From Isoetes taiwanensis (lineage: Eukaryota > Streptophyta > Lycopodiopsida > Isoetales > Isoetaceae): 64,000 nt of DNA. The stretch is from NCBI GenBank assembly GCA_021234155.1, contig JAJEKV010000036.1, forward strand, positions 6,281,079 through 6,345,078. Reading direction: 5' to 3'. This document shows, piece after piece, positions 32,896 through 46,900 of this stretch. The position numbers and the translations under genes were made by a program. The notes beneath the pieces were generated by a model. It made no database searches. It was not told the DNA's origin and was given only the letters and a program-made list of their open reading frames with translations. How positions within the stretch are numbered: the stretch's first letter is position 1; the number at the start of each line of letters is the position of its first letter.

Positions 32896-35800
32896 ATGTC
32901 TACTAGATTTTCAGCTAACTTATTGAATCAAATTGAAGTGTTTAGAGGAGACACAGGCTTCCAAGTTTGGAAGGACGGTATCAAGTCTGTACTTGAGTTC
33001 GAAAACTTATGGTATCTGATAGATGGAGGACAGACTGTAACTGCAACAACTTCTGGAGCTTCCAGTCCTGGAGTTAGCACAAGTGCATCAAGTGGAGAGG
33101 CTGCTGCAGAGTCCACAGTGGCAAAGAGTTCTTCAACTTCATTAGCAGGGGTGGCTGATGCAGCAAAAGTTAAGGAAGCGCAGGCTATCATATTAAGCAA
33201 AGTTGGTACTGCTCTCAAGCTGAGGCTAAGAGGAATGAAACCACATGAGATGTGGCACTATTTGGTAAGCCAATACGAGGTAAAAAGTTCTTCACAAATT
33301 GATTTATTGGAGAAACAGTTAAGGAAGCTAAAGCTATTTGAGAAAGATAGTTTGACAGATTTTCTAGAAAAATTTGATTCAATTGTTGCAGACTTAGAAG
33401 GAGCCGGAAATGTCTTGAGTGATCAATATCAGATTTTAGCTTTATCCAGGGCAGTTTCCCATAATACACAATTGGCAACACTGATAAGGAATATTGCAAC
33501 TTCTAAGGAGCATACCTTAAGGATGATCCGAACTGAGTTTGAACAATCAAAAGGTCTGCAAGATGATGATGACCAGTCTGCTGAGTTGTTGTATGCAGGT
33601 AAACAAAGGAAAGGAGGAAGTACAAGTTTTGGAAGAGGAGACAAACTTGGACCTTGCTTTACATGTAATCAGTATGGGCATTTGAAGGCCGAGTGTCCCA
33701 ATGCAGGTAAAGGTTTTAAATGTTTTAATTGTGATGGGAAGGGGCATCTTGCGGCTGATTGCCCAAGTCCAAAAGGCATAAGTGGAAAAGGAAGAGGTCG
33801 AGGCAAAGGTTTTGCAAAGGGTCGAGGGAGATCTAGAGGAACATCTAGTGTAAATATTGTTGAAGATACCAAATCTGAAGAAGAAAATCTGGATGATACA
33901 ATTGAGGTAACGAAATTATTTAGTGTTGCTCAAAGAATGAACAAATTTGACAACAACTTCTGTGTTATAGATTCTGGAGCAGAAAAGAGTGTAGTACATG
34001 ATCCTAAATTATTAAAAGAATGCAAAAGGAGATGGGGTCATGTTCAACTTGGTGATGGTGGGATCCAAGAAATAAAAGATTCAGGAGTCTTAGAAATATT
34101 TGATTTGCAAGGAAAAAGTGTGTTGCTTAGAGAGGTGTTATGTGTTCCAAACCTAGTAAGGAATTTAATATCAGTGTGCCAGCTTGTTGATCTTGGCTTT
34201 AAGGTTGTATTTGAAAAACTTCAATGCAAAATCTATCAGAATGATACTCTAAGATTTATTGGAAGGAGAGTTGGAAATCTGTTTGGGTTTTTAAAGGAAA
34301 AAAATCCAAGTATAAATGTTATTGAAATACCAACCAAGGACTTATGGCACAATAGGCTCTGTCACACAAATATGACAAATGTGGAATTGCTGAAGAAACA
34401 CAAATTCATAACTATCAAGGAAGGAGATAAGACAAATATATGTGCTGGTTGTCAATTGGGAAAGCAAACAAGATTGCCTTTTAGAAAATCTACAAAGAGA
34501 GCAAAAGGGGTCTTGGATTTAATCCATACAGATCTTTGTGGTCCTATCAATGTCACAAGTTTGAAGAAAAATAGATACTTCATAACTTTCATAGATGATT
34601 TTAGCAGAAAAACTAAATGTTATCTGCTTAAAACCAAGGATCAGGCCTTTGATGCATTAAAATTATTTGTTGCTGAGGTTGAACTAGAAACAGGAAGAAA
34701 AATCAAATGTATAAGATCTGACAGAGGTGGAGAATATTTGTCAGATGAATTCAAAGCATTTTGTGCAACATGAGGCATTAAAAGACAATTGACTTGCAGA
34801 TATTCACCACAACAGAATGGTGTGGCTGAAAGGAAAAATAGGACATTATTAAATGCAGTCAGGTCCATGTTAAAGTACTCAGGATTGCCTAACTTCTTAT
34901 GGGATGAAGCTGTGAGAACTGCAGTATATGTGCAAAATATGTTACCTTCAGTAAGTACAAGAGGAACAATACCAAATATGTTGTGGTCAGGTAAAAAACC
35001 AGATTATGCACACTTAAGAGCATATGGATGTTTAACTTTTGTCCATGTTCCTGAGGAAGTAAGGAAAAAACTTGATGACCGAGCGTGCATTGCCTACTTG
35101 GTAGGATATGATCCTAATTCTAAAGGATATAGATTGTATGATCCAATGCACAGGAAGATATTGATCAGCAGAGATGTAGTATTTGATGAAGGAAAATACT
35201 ACAAAACTATTCCCAATGTAAATGAAAAGGTACAAGATATAGATTCAAGAACTAATGATTCTGTTATTGCAGAAGTTGCCAAACCAACACCACAGGTTGT
35301 ACAAGAAAGGGATCTAATTGAAGACAGTGATAATGAAGAAGAGACAAAAGACATTGGATCTGAAATTGAAGAACAGCTACCAGCTCACTCTGAAGAAGAA
35401 CAATCTGAAGCTGAGCATGAGGAGTTGGCTGAACCTGCACCATTAGTAATTCCAGAAAGGAAACAAAGGATGAAGAGAAGGACTGAAGCACAAATATTAG
35501 CTGATGAAGCAAAAATTAGTACAGAATTGTATGGACGAAGTGAAACTGGAAAAAGCAAAAGGTATGAAACTTTTGAAGTAAATTCTTTATTTGATATTCT
35601 AATTCTAGAAGCAGATAATTTACCACTCACATTTGAAGAAGCTATAAAAGGAAAAAATTCAGGTCATTGGATCCAGGCAATGGAAGAGGAAATGCATGCT
35701 TTCCAAAGGACAGGGACTTACACTGTGGTAGATAAACCTGAAAATAAAAATATAGTTGGGAATAAATGGATCTTCAGGATCAAGCAAGGAATAGATGGCA

Positions 35801-37189
35801 AATCAACTAAGTTTAAGGCAAGACTGGTAGCACAAGGTTTTACCCAGAAAAAAGGATTGGATTTTGACGAGACTTTCTCTCCCCTGGTTAAAATTAATAG
35901 CCTGAGAATATTATTATCAATTGCAAATGCTTATGGATATGAAATCCATCACATGGATGTGAGTACAGCCTTCTTAAATGCAGAATTGGAGGAAGAAATC
36001 TATTTAAGACCTGCACCTGGTTTTGAAGAAAGGAATGGAAAAGTATGGAGGTTAAACAAAGCAGTGTATGGTTTGAAGCAAGCTCCAAGAGAATGGTATA
36101 GATGTATGGACGCTTATCTTTTGGAACAAGGCTTTCAAAAACTTCAATGTGATGGTAACTTGTACAGATTTGTTGATGGAGAAAACTGGTGTATTATTGG
36201 CTTGTATGTAGACGATAATATTATGGTTGCAAACAATATGTCTATTTTATGTCATTGCAAGTGGTTACTGAAGAATAGATTTCAAATGACAGATCTAGGA
36301 GAATTGAAGAGATTTTTGGGCATTGATGTGCATAGAGATAAAACCAATAAGTTGCTGACCTTGAGCCAAGAGACACAGGTTGTTAATATGCTAAAAAAAA
36401 TCTCCATGAGTGAATGCAATGCAGCAAACACTCCCTTGGTGCCAGGACATAAAATATCAGCTCAAATGTGCCCAGATGTGCTTGAAGAAAAGAAAAGAAT
36501 GGAGAAAATACCATATAGGTCTTTAATAGGATGTCTCTCATACTTGGCAAACTCAGACTAGGCGGATATAGCATTTGGAGTTAATCTGGCCAAGAGATAT
36601 AATAACAACCTGTAAAGAACAACGGATAGCGACTAAGAGGATTCTAAGATATCTTAAAGGGACCGCAAATGTTGGAATTATGTACAAAGTACAAATAACC
36701 CGACCTTGGAAGCTTATTGTGACTCGACAATGGGGATTTGGATCAGAGGAAGTCAACCGGGTTATCTTGTACTACTAGGTGGAGCTCCGCATGGCGTGGA
36801 AATGTAAGAAACAGTAGCATAGCTCTCTCCAAAGGTCAAGGTAATATAATGCAGACCTCACTTCTAGCAAAAAGAACTAGTATGGGAAAGAAGACATTAG
36901 AAGAACTAAATCAGAAATAAACAGTCCAACACAAGTTTTCTCAGGACAACACTAGTGTGCATTGCTATGATAAAAAAAATCCTATCTTGCATGAACGATC
37001 AAAACACATTGAAATGCAAGTACACTTTATTAGGGATATGGTGCAGAAAAGGCTCATACAGTTGACTTATGTTAAAACTATGAATCAATATGCAGATATC
37101 TTGACCAAAGCTTTATCTGTCAGCAGGTTTCAGGAACTCAGAAACACTATACAATACAATAACAGATTTATAGCATCTGAAGGGGGAAT
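32896..37189 (+). pseudogene. Copia gag-pol polyprotein, disrupted
   Basis: The most likely start is ATG at 32896 (MSTRFSANLL). In order: a gag region (YLIDGG; DLLEKQLRKL), two CCHC zinc knuckles (CFTCNQYGHLKAEC, CFNCDGKGHLAADC), the protease DSGA motif at about 33970, the GAG-pre-integrase block (LWHNRLCHTN; CAGCQLGKQ), the integrase core (HTDLCGPI; FIDDFSRK), then RT with HMDVSTAFLNAELEE and the catalytic YVDDN (about 36208). A TGA at 34771-34773 interrupts the integrase in the same frame as the downstream part. A TAG at 36559-36561 ends the frame near the RT/RNase H junction. Beyond it RNase H is broken by stops and a frameshift; its end (HERSKHIEMQVHFIRD, DILTKAL) is in frame 36957-37256. 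It therefore cannot make a complete polyprotein. Confidence 0.95.
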
Positions 37190-37198
37190 GTTAAATAT

Positions 37199-37802
37199 TG
37201 TTGTGTCAGATGGTATAAATCCTAAGGGATGTCTTGATCAAAAGATGTTAGCCTAAGGTGTACAAAGTTCAAAGGAAAGCAATGGTTAAGGGGGAATTTA
37301 ATTTGTGGTTAAGGTTCAATGGTTGCCGAGTATGCGAATAATTGCAATTTTGCATGTGGGATAATAGAGGTCGAAGAGATAAGCTCGTTGAAGCTATTAT
37401 GCCTGTGGGATAATCAGACGAACACGTCTTTCTATCTATCTCGGCTGCAAAAATCACGGAACCGGGCTTCGGTGAAGAGCAGATAAAACAAGAAGAAAGG
37501 ATCGAAGGGTGACTTGTGCATATGATTGTGTTGTTAAACTGAAGTGTCTCTCTCTAAATTGCTACAGTAGATCGGAACCTTGCTACAGTATATTGATGTA
37601 TTATTGACGAAGTCTTGTGCTAATGGTGCTCTAGGAAAAACAAGGATAAGTGACCACTATTTGGCTCCTTGTTCTTTCCTTAGGTTGAAAGTTAAGATTG
37701 TTTGGTTTGTTGCACTCTAGAAATCATTGAATGAATTTGTCTATAACTTGTTTGCAAGGAGATAAATGAGTTGAAAAGTTAAAACTCTAGTAGATTCTAT
37801 CA
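37199..37802 (+). repeat. Copia 3' LTR
   Basis: 604 bp, preceded by the polypurine tract at 37189-37198 and followed by the right TSD copy AGGGG at 37803-37807. Confidence 0.95.
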
Positions 37803-37830
37803 AGGGGATGATAGCTGTACCAAAACTTTG

Positions 37831-39771
37831 TCATAGAGTATCTTCACTGCATGCCCCAATTGGTACCCCTATGGCCTCCATTCTTTCCCATAAATTACTA
37901 CGAGATACCGTGTCAAATGCCTTAGCATAATCAACAAAAAGAGCATAAAGGGGTTTTTTCTTACCCTTAACCGAATCAACCATAGCGCGCAAGGTAACCA
38001 AATGATCAATCAGAGATCTTTTTGGTCTAAAGCCCGCCTTGTCCGCTGGCTCTAACATTATGTTTTTCAGCCCAGGTGCTCAATTTACAATTCAACATAG
38101 CAAAGAAATAACTTGGCATATAGACTACTAACCGTAATCATTCGGTAATTTCCGTGATCACTCTCATCTCCAGCTTTATGTAAGGGATAACTCGCGTCAA
38201 CCGCCAAGTGCGAGGAAATCCTTTGGCGCAAGACATTGTTAAATAATGATAACAATGCAACATGTACTGAGTTACCTGCCCATTTGAACATTTCAGCTAC
38301 CAGCCCAATTGAATCAGCCGCTTTCCCATTGGCAAGATGACTTAACCCTTCTTCTAAGTCTTCCAAATCAAAACACCAGCCTACATCCTGTAAGTCAATG
38401 TTACCGACATTGGCATCCGGCATGTGATATAGCTTATGCACTTGATTTACTAAAGCCATGGGATCCAGGTGGGCCTCCTGCTTCATCTTAGGCTTAAGCT
38501 CGTTCAGAATTTTTGGGATCTGCGCTATAGTGTCATGAATCAGCTCCTTCGTCTCCTCGTACACATACTTTTTTCTTTTTTTTTCAATTTCGTGAGTGCA
38601 AAATATTCTTTCTTTAATCTCTGTCTATCTTTCCCCCTTGTCTGCTTAAATGCCTCTCTTTTTGCTCTACAAGATGCATCAAACCAACTATTACATGGCA
38701 AACCCTTCATCTTTCTGCGTGAGACAAAACAGTCAGTAGCAACATCTAGAACTAATTCTGCAATCTTGTCACTCAATTCATTAGTGTCGTTGGGCCAGTT
38801 TATTGTGGAGGCTCTTTATGATATTTCATATGTATGATATTTCACTTTATGATATTTCCACTTTATGTATGACTTTCCACTTTATGATATTTCATATGTA
38901 TGCGAGGTTTAAAGACACAACGTGCCTGGTGGAATGTATATTTCTTGGTATTTAACACAACTGTTATCGGTGCATGATCTGAGATCCTTTCCATCTCTTC
39001 CCCTATAGACATATGTAGCATCTGTTCCGCAAACTGGGATGTAGCAAGAACGAGGTCAACAACACTGGCATTTCTGCATGTGCGCTTACCTGTACCTGGA
39101 AACCTATGCGTGCCATTATAAACCAGCAGATTAAGCCCGCTGCACATATTGAGTACATGGTTGCCTTGGGGTGTAGGCCATCTTATTTTATCTGCAGTGG
39201 TTCTACTCCATCGTTCCTGGAACACTTCCTTATCATCAAGCATCTCAACCCATATGGGATCCCCTTCTATGCTAGCGATAACTGCTTGTTTGTTAGCAAT
39301 ACGCCCGTTGAAATCTCCTAGCAAGAGAACATCACCAACTGGCAGCAATGAAAGCACATCTTGTTCTAAGCTGAAAAAGGGGTCATCCCGATCCAGGTGG
39401 TCTGAATTATAAACTGGTGATTCTCTCGGCGGAAAATAACATCATGCCACAAAAATCTTACCTTTCTGGCCAGGTAACTCCACCCAAATATGCTGCATTG
39501 ATCCTCTTTCATTCACTATTTTCACCAGGTGTTTCATGCCTGACCTTACATAGCAGGCAATCCCGCCATGTCCTTTTAGACGCAGCCTTTATTGTACCAA
39601 ACAGAGTGCAACAGTGTAAATCCATATATGTCTGGTAAGCATTTTTTTTTCATTTTCACAAGTTTCTAAAAAGAACAAAACATCTACATTTGAAAATAGA
39701 TCATCTACTACATATATTTTATACTGACTAATAGAATTTATGTTCCAGCACATTATCCTGGTGGTCTCCAA
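37831..39771 (-). pseudogene. LINE C ORF2, N-terminal part: endonuclease and start of RT
   Basis: Starting at 39771 the frames give RIMCWNINSI (endonuclease start) and VDVLFFLETC, then after a frameshift LLLGDFNGRI and ISDHAPITVVL of the APE-type endonuclease. The RT begins at 38564-38085 (PKILNELKP; NGKAADSIGLVAEMFKWAG; GNYRMITVSSLYAKLF) and continues at 38058-37831 with AGFRPKRSLIDHL and FVDYAKAFDTV, which includes the first catalytic Asp. The Copia element lies immediately downstream. Frameshifts at about 39600-39400, 38800 and 38070 make it non-functional even without that insertion. Confidence 0.85.
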
Positions 39772-39864
39772 TACCTATGCATTATCTGGATTTTCCACCA
39801 CGACCTTCCCTCGTCGTCAGTACGCTTTTTTTCCTTCTTGCCTTGCTTCCTTGAGGATCTGCAT

Positions 39865-40706
39865 CTATTCCTTGTACTCTTGAAGTTGGTTTTTAGTAAG
39901 ATCGTCATTGATCCAGATCTTCTTTCCCTTGAGCATGGTCTTCTTTTTCAGTATATTGATCTTATCTTCCGTTGATTTGAATTTGACAATAATGTGTCGG
40001 TCCCTATCATTTTGTTTGCCAATCCGAAATGCATCTGTAATGCCCGAATCCATCACTGCCAGTTCATTTTCACAAAAAGCCTGAACAATATCTTTGGTCC
40101 TTTCTCTGGCCTGTTCCAGTATGCCGATCAAACGGACGTTCAGTGCCTTTTCTTTCCTTTCTTGCTCTTCTATAAAAGCTGATAGCTGTTTTTGGATTTC
40201 AGAAACCTCCTTTTCTTCCTGCTCTTCTACATCATCATCACCATCACTATCATCGCTCAAAACCTCCTGCTTGAAAGCTTCACGTTCTGCTTTAATTCCC
40301 TGCTTAAACTGCTCCAATTCTATCATCATATTGTGTTGACATTTCTCCACTTCTGATTGCACATGAGCTAGCAAGAAAGATTTCAAATCACTCACCATGT
40401 TTTGGACAGAGGCCTCCATTGATGTCTTCATAGACAGAGTTGAGAACTCCATAGCTGCCCTCATCTGTCCCACGGCATCCAACAGATCTTGCTTGGTTAC
40501 TATACCATCCGAGGCCGGGTCTGTTTTCTCTGAAGCCTCTGATTTTGTGGTAGAAAAACCCAGATTCCCTTTTTTCTTAACACTTCCGGCTTCCCCTGTT
40601 CCAAAGATCTTGTAATATCCGAAGTCCAAGACGACCCAAAGATCCTCGATTCCTTCTTTTTGTTTCGCCAAAGACCATCCGCAAAACCGGGCTTCTTCTT
40701 TGCCAT
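39865..40706 (-). pseudogene. LINE C ORF1 (coiled coil plus RNA-binding-type domain)
   Basis: The likely start is ATG at 40706 (MAKKKPGFADGLW), after which the best frame changes near 40600 to the frame 40671-39865, so one frameshift is present. The product of about 270 residues has a central amphipathic region (residues about 70-150), an acidic patch (DDSDGDDDVEEQEEKE), and a C-terminal block with NVRLIGI, ITDAFRIGKQ, RHIIVKF and IWINDDLT. This is the pattern of LINE ORF1 proteins that trimerise through a coiled coil and bind RNA. Stop at 39865, about 90 bp before ORF2 begins. Confidence 0.75.
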
Positions 40707-40815
40707 CTGTCCCTAACGCCGCTATTAGTAGTCAAACCATCAGTGAGCAACCCCAGGTCAAACCATCAGAAAGTGATCGAAAGCAGTTTGATAAAGCCCC
40801 CAGCGCCCTAAAACC

Positions 40816-43690
<2,875 letters not shown>

Positions 43691-43735
43691 GGGGGGGGAT
43701 GGGGGGAGGGAGGGAGGGAGGGAGAGAGGGAGAGA
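43691..43735. repeat. (GGGA)n tract with LINE-like end GATGAAATG
   Basis: A G run and GGGA repeats pass into GAGAGATGAAATG, the same junction as between the GA tract and the 3' end in copies B, C and D. Here the LINE part stops after about nine bases and CCATGGTTC begins. It may be the tail of an extremely 5'-truncated LINE copy. Confidence 0.7.
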
Positions 43736-43737
43736 TG

Positions 43738-43955
43738 AAATGCCATGGTTCTTTTCTTATATAGAAGAAAACCATCATTCTGGGGAAAGAGACGCCTATA
43801 TGGCGTCATGCCCTTTTGGGCGTCAAATCCATCTACAGGTTGAGCCTTCTATGGCGCTGGCTTTCTTTGGCTCCGTCTACTATATATCCATGCTGCTTGC
43901 TAGCATTCCTCATCGGCGTTTCCTCTGAGCTGAATTCTATTTGTTCCAGAGTTCC
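43738..43955 (+). repeat. Hairpin-bearing direct repeat, copy 1
   Basis: About 215 bp beginning TGCCATGGTTCTTTTC and ending TTTGTTCCA, matched at 49302-49515. It starts TG and ends CA and contains a hairpin plus GACGCC/GGCGTC inverted words, so an LTR or TRIM-like origin is possible, but no TSD was found. Confidence 0.7.
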
Positions 43956-46900
43956 CTACTGCTTATTCTCTCATTTAGGTACTTGTTCTCTAGTTTCTTC
44001 AAATGGATTGGGCTCGGAGATATTACTCCTTATGGATTGTGGTGCTCTTGAAGATCCAATCCCCAAAACCAAGTGGAGCTTGCTTTTTCATCCTCTGGCT
44101 TATTCTCTGTAGTTTTGTGCTTGTTGTTGGTTTGTTCTTCATTCCCAGTCGCCTTTCCTGCTCTGATTTTTTCTGTTCTAACTCTTGGTGCTCCCGGGCA
44201 TGCTGCCATTTGCCTTCTTGATCAATCTTCCAGCCGTCGTTTAAATTCTTAACTTGTTTCCTCCCCCTAGCACCCCTCAGCAACCAGATTCGGGGCAAAA
44301 TTAGCAGATTGGGGCAGTCCGACCTTAGGTCAGTTGTCGAATTTTAGTATGGCTCGACTACGTTCTCTTAGACCTTCAGGGTTTACCGAGTCAGGGTTGT
44401 CTAGGGTTTCTGGGGCCCGATATCCCAATCGTTTCCTTTTTTTCATAATTTCTCCAGCAAGTTTTCTTTATTTAATGCATTATATCACTTTTTGTCTGTT
44501 TTAGATGATGCTAGGGATTTTTTTGGGTGGATAGGGTCTGTCCGGGTTGGTATAGGAGTCTTGTTTGGTCTGTAAGGATCTTGTCGGCCTCTTTTGTCTA
44601 GTTTATTATTGTCTCTTCATCGGTCTCATTTTTGTTTATAATTTGGTTTCTGTTTCGTGTGATGGTCAGTTTGGGGGCTTGTAGTGGATTTTGTAGTGTG
44701 CTTTATGTTCTAGGTCGTATTATGGTGGTCCTTATAGGTTGTGCCTGGGGCTTGGTTTGGTTATGTCCGGGGTCTTATTTGTATGGTTAGAATAATTTAT
44801 GTATTGAGTTTGGTCAGTCTAGTCCTTGCCTCATCTTATGCATAGGTCGTTTGTGCAACCCTTGTGTTATAAATATTAAATCTCATGTTATAAAAATTAT
44901 ATCAAAGGATCCTTGTGCATAAGTTATTAAACATTAATCACAAAAGCTCCTTATGCATAGGTCGGTCCTTGTGCATGGTTATGTTTTTGTTGAGTTTGGT
45001 CAGTCTAGTCCTTGCCTTATCTTTCCCTTGTTGTTTGATGCCATGCATAGGTCATTTATGGCCCCCTTATGTTACGAACATTAAACCTTGTGTTATAAAC
45101 ATTATAACAAAGGGTTCTTGGTGCATAATTTATTAATCAAGGTTTCTTGTTTTCTCGTATTCCTTTTTTCTTGGTTCTTCACGTTCTTGTGTGATGTTCC
45201 TTTTGGTAGTCCTTGTCCTACTATCTCCGGTTACAATATGACTCATTCTGTTGGTTACCTCATGTGTACCAATTATTGCATTGTTTCCTATTTCTCCATG
45301 GTTTTTTCTTTTTATAGTAGCGCCTTGACCCCGTTACTCTAGAAACCCATTGAAACTTGTAGGCTTATTTTCCAGGGATTGGTCGAGCCGACAATGATTG
45401 GAATCGGTTCCAACTTGGCAACTAACGATGGACTGACTCCTTTTTGTGTTGGATTCTTAAGGCAGATCATGTGGTTTCATGGTTTTAGATGGCGTGTTTT
45501 TTGGATCCATCACATCACTTCAGTGTTTCTACCATGGTTAGTCACGTTTACGAGATCTCATTGCAGTTTCATGGATGCACCCTTCTTTGTTTAACTACAC
45601 TGCACCCTTCATATGTTTAGCATCAATTTTCTTGGTCTGGTTCTATAGGATGTATAACTTATTAGGTTGAATTTTTATCAGTTTCCATGTAGTTTGTGTT
45701 CAAGGTCGACCTTTGTATATAATTTGTCCACCATCTCCATTAAGATATTCTACATTTTCTCTCCTCTTGAACTTTTCCTTAGCTACATTTCGTTATCAGT
45801 AGGTGATTCGTATCAGTGTGCCATGTGGCTTTTTATCTAATCTTTCGAATCCCCTACCTTTATTGTTTCCTGGACATAGTGGTGGGCCATTACATCTCTC
45901 TTTCCTACCACAATTAATCCTTTTTTGCTTGCATAGTTAGGTAGTCATTTTTGCTTTAGGATCTTAGGTTTTTCCTTCGTTGGTCTATTGCTACCATTTG
46001 TGGTGGTCGATAATATTTGGTCGTTTTGTAGAGGTTTTACCTTGGTGGTATTTTGGAAATCATTTGCCCATGTTTACATGGCTTTGCCTGGGCCATATCT
46101 CAGTTTGCATTCGCATGTATTATGGCTTGATCTGTTGAAGTTCTTGCTACATTGATGTTCGTGAGTTTTAGTTGCATAATTTATGTTGTATTTCCTTATG
46201 TGGCTTGTTCCTTGTCATTGTTACGATCACCCAGCCATGTGCCCCTTCAATTCTTTGACTCATTGATTTCTTTCCATTGCTCTTAGTGTTCTTGTCTCAT
46301 GATATTCTTAGTTGTAGTTTGTTCATTACCCAATGCCCGATTGATTCCTCTGGCTCTTGCTTTTCTCGTGACATTCTCAGTTATAGTTTGCTCGCTCGCC
46401 CGATCTGTTCCTTTCGCCCTTCAATTTCGGGAGCGATTTCTATTTCTTTGAGTCCTATTCGTCCCACCTCACTCTGCCTTGTTCTACACTTGGTAGGTTT
46501 CTTTGATTTTATGCAAGTTTCCTTCTTGTCACTTCTTTTATCCTGGTTTAGCACTGCACTCGGAGACCCTTGTCCTTTGCATGCAAAATCTATAAGTTCC
46601 TTGGATCAATTTATGAACATTAGCACCTTCTTGAGAATGTTGTTTAGTGTCTTAGCCTTACTGTTTGACCATCCACTGTCTAATCTCCACATTCTTTACC
46701 AAGCTTCCCATAAGTTGTTCATTTCTCGGATTTTTTCTTTCACGTCTAGTTGGTTCTTGCGGCCCTTGGAATTTTTGGCATGGCTTTTGTATCCTCGGTA
46801 TTGGCTATAGGTTGTACCTATTTTGTGGATGTGTGTTCAACTTAGGCTTGGCTTCCCTTGGTGTCGTTTGGCTCTTTCAACGTTGTTGTTCCGGTTGTGT

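Larger units (their letters stand above)
32255..37802 (+). mobile_element. Copia LTR retrotransposon, 5.5 kb, nested in LINE copy C
   Basis: The 5' LTR (32255-32865) and 3' LTR (37199-37802) are very similar and both start TGTT and end in CA. TSDs AGGGG flank them. TTGGTATCAGAGC just after the 5' LTR matches the primer site for initiator Met-tRNA used by plant Copia elements; GAAGGGGGAA (37189-37198) is the polypurine tract. One gag-pol reading frame fills the interior. The element is inserted antisense to LINE C, and LINE copy D shows the same LINE region uninterrupted (about 42330-42365). LTR identity is high, implying a fairly recent insertion, but the coding region has several disabling changes. 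Confidence 0.97.
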
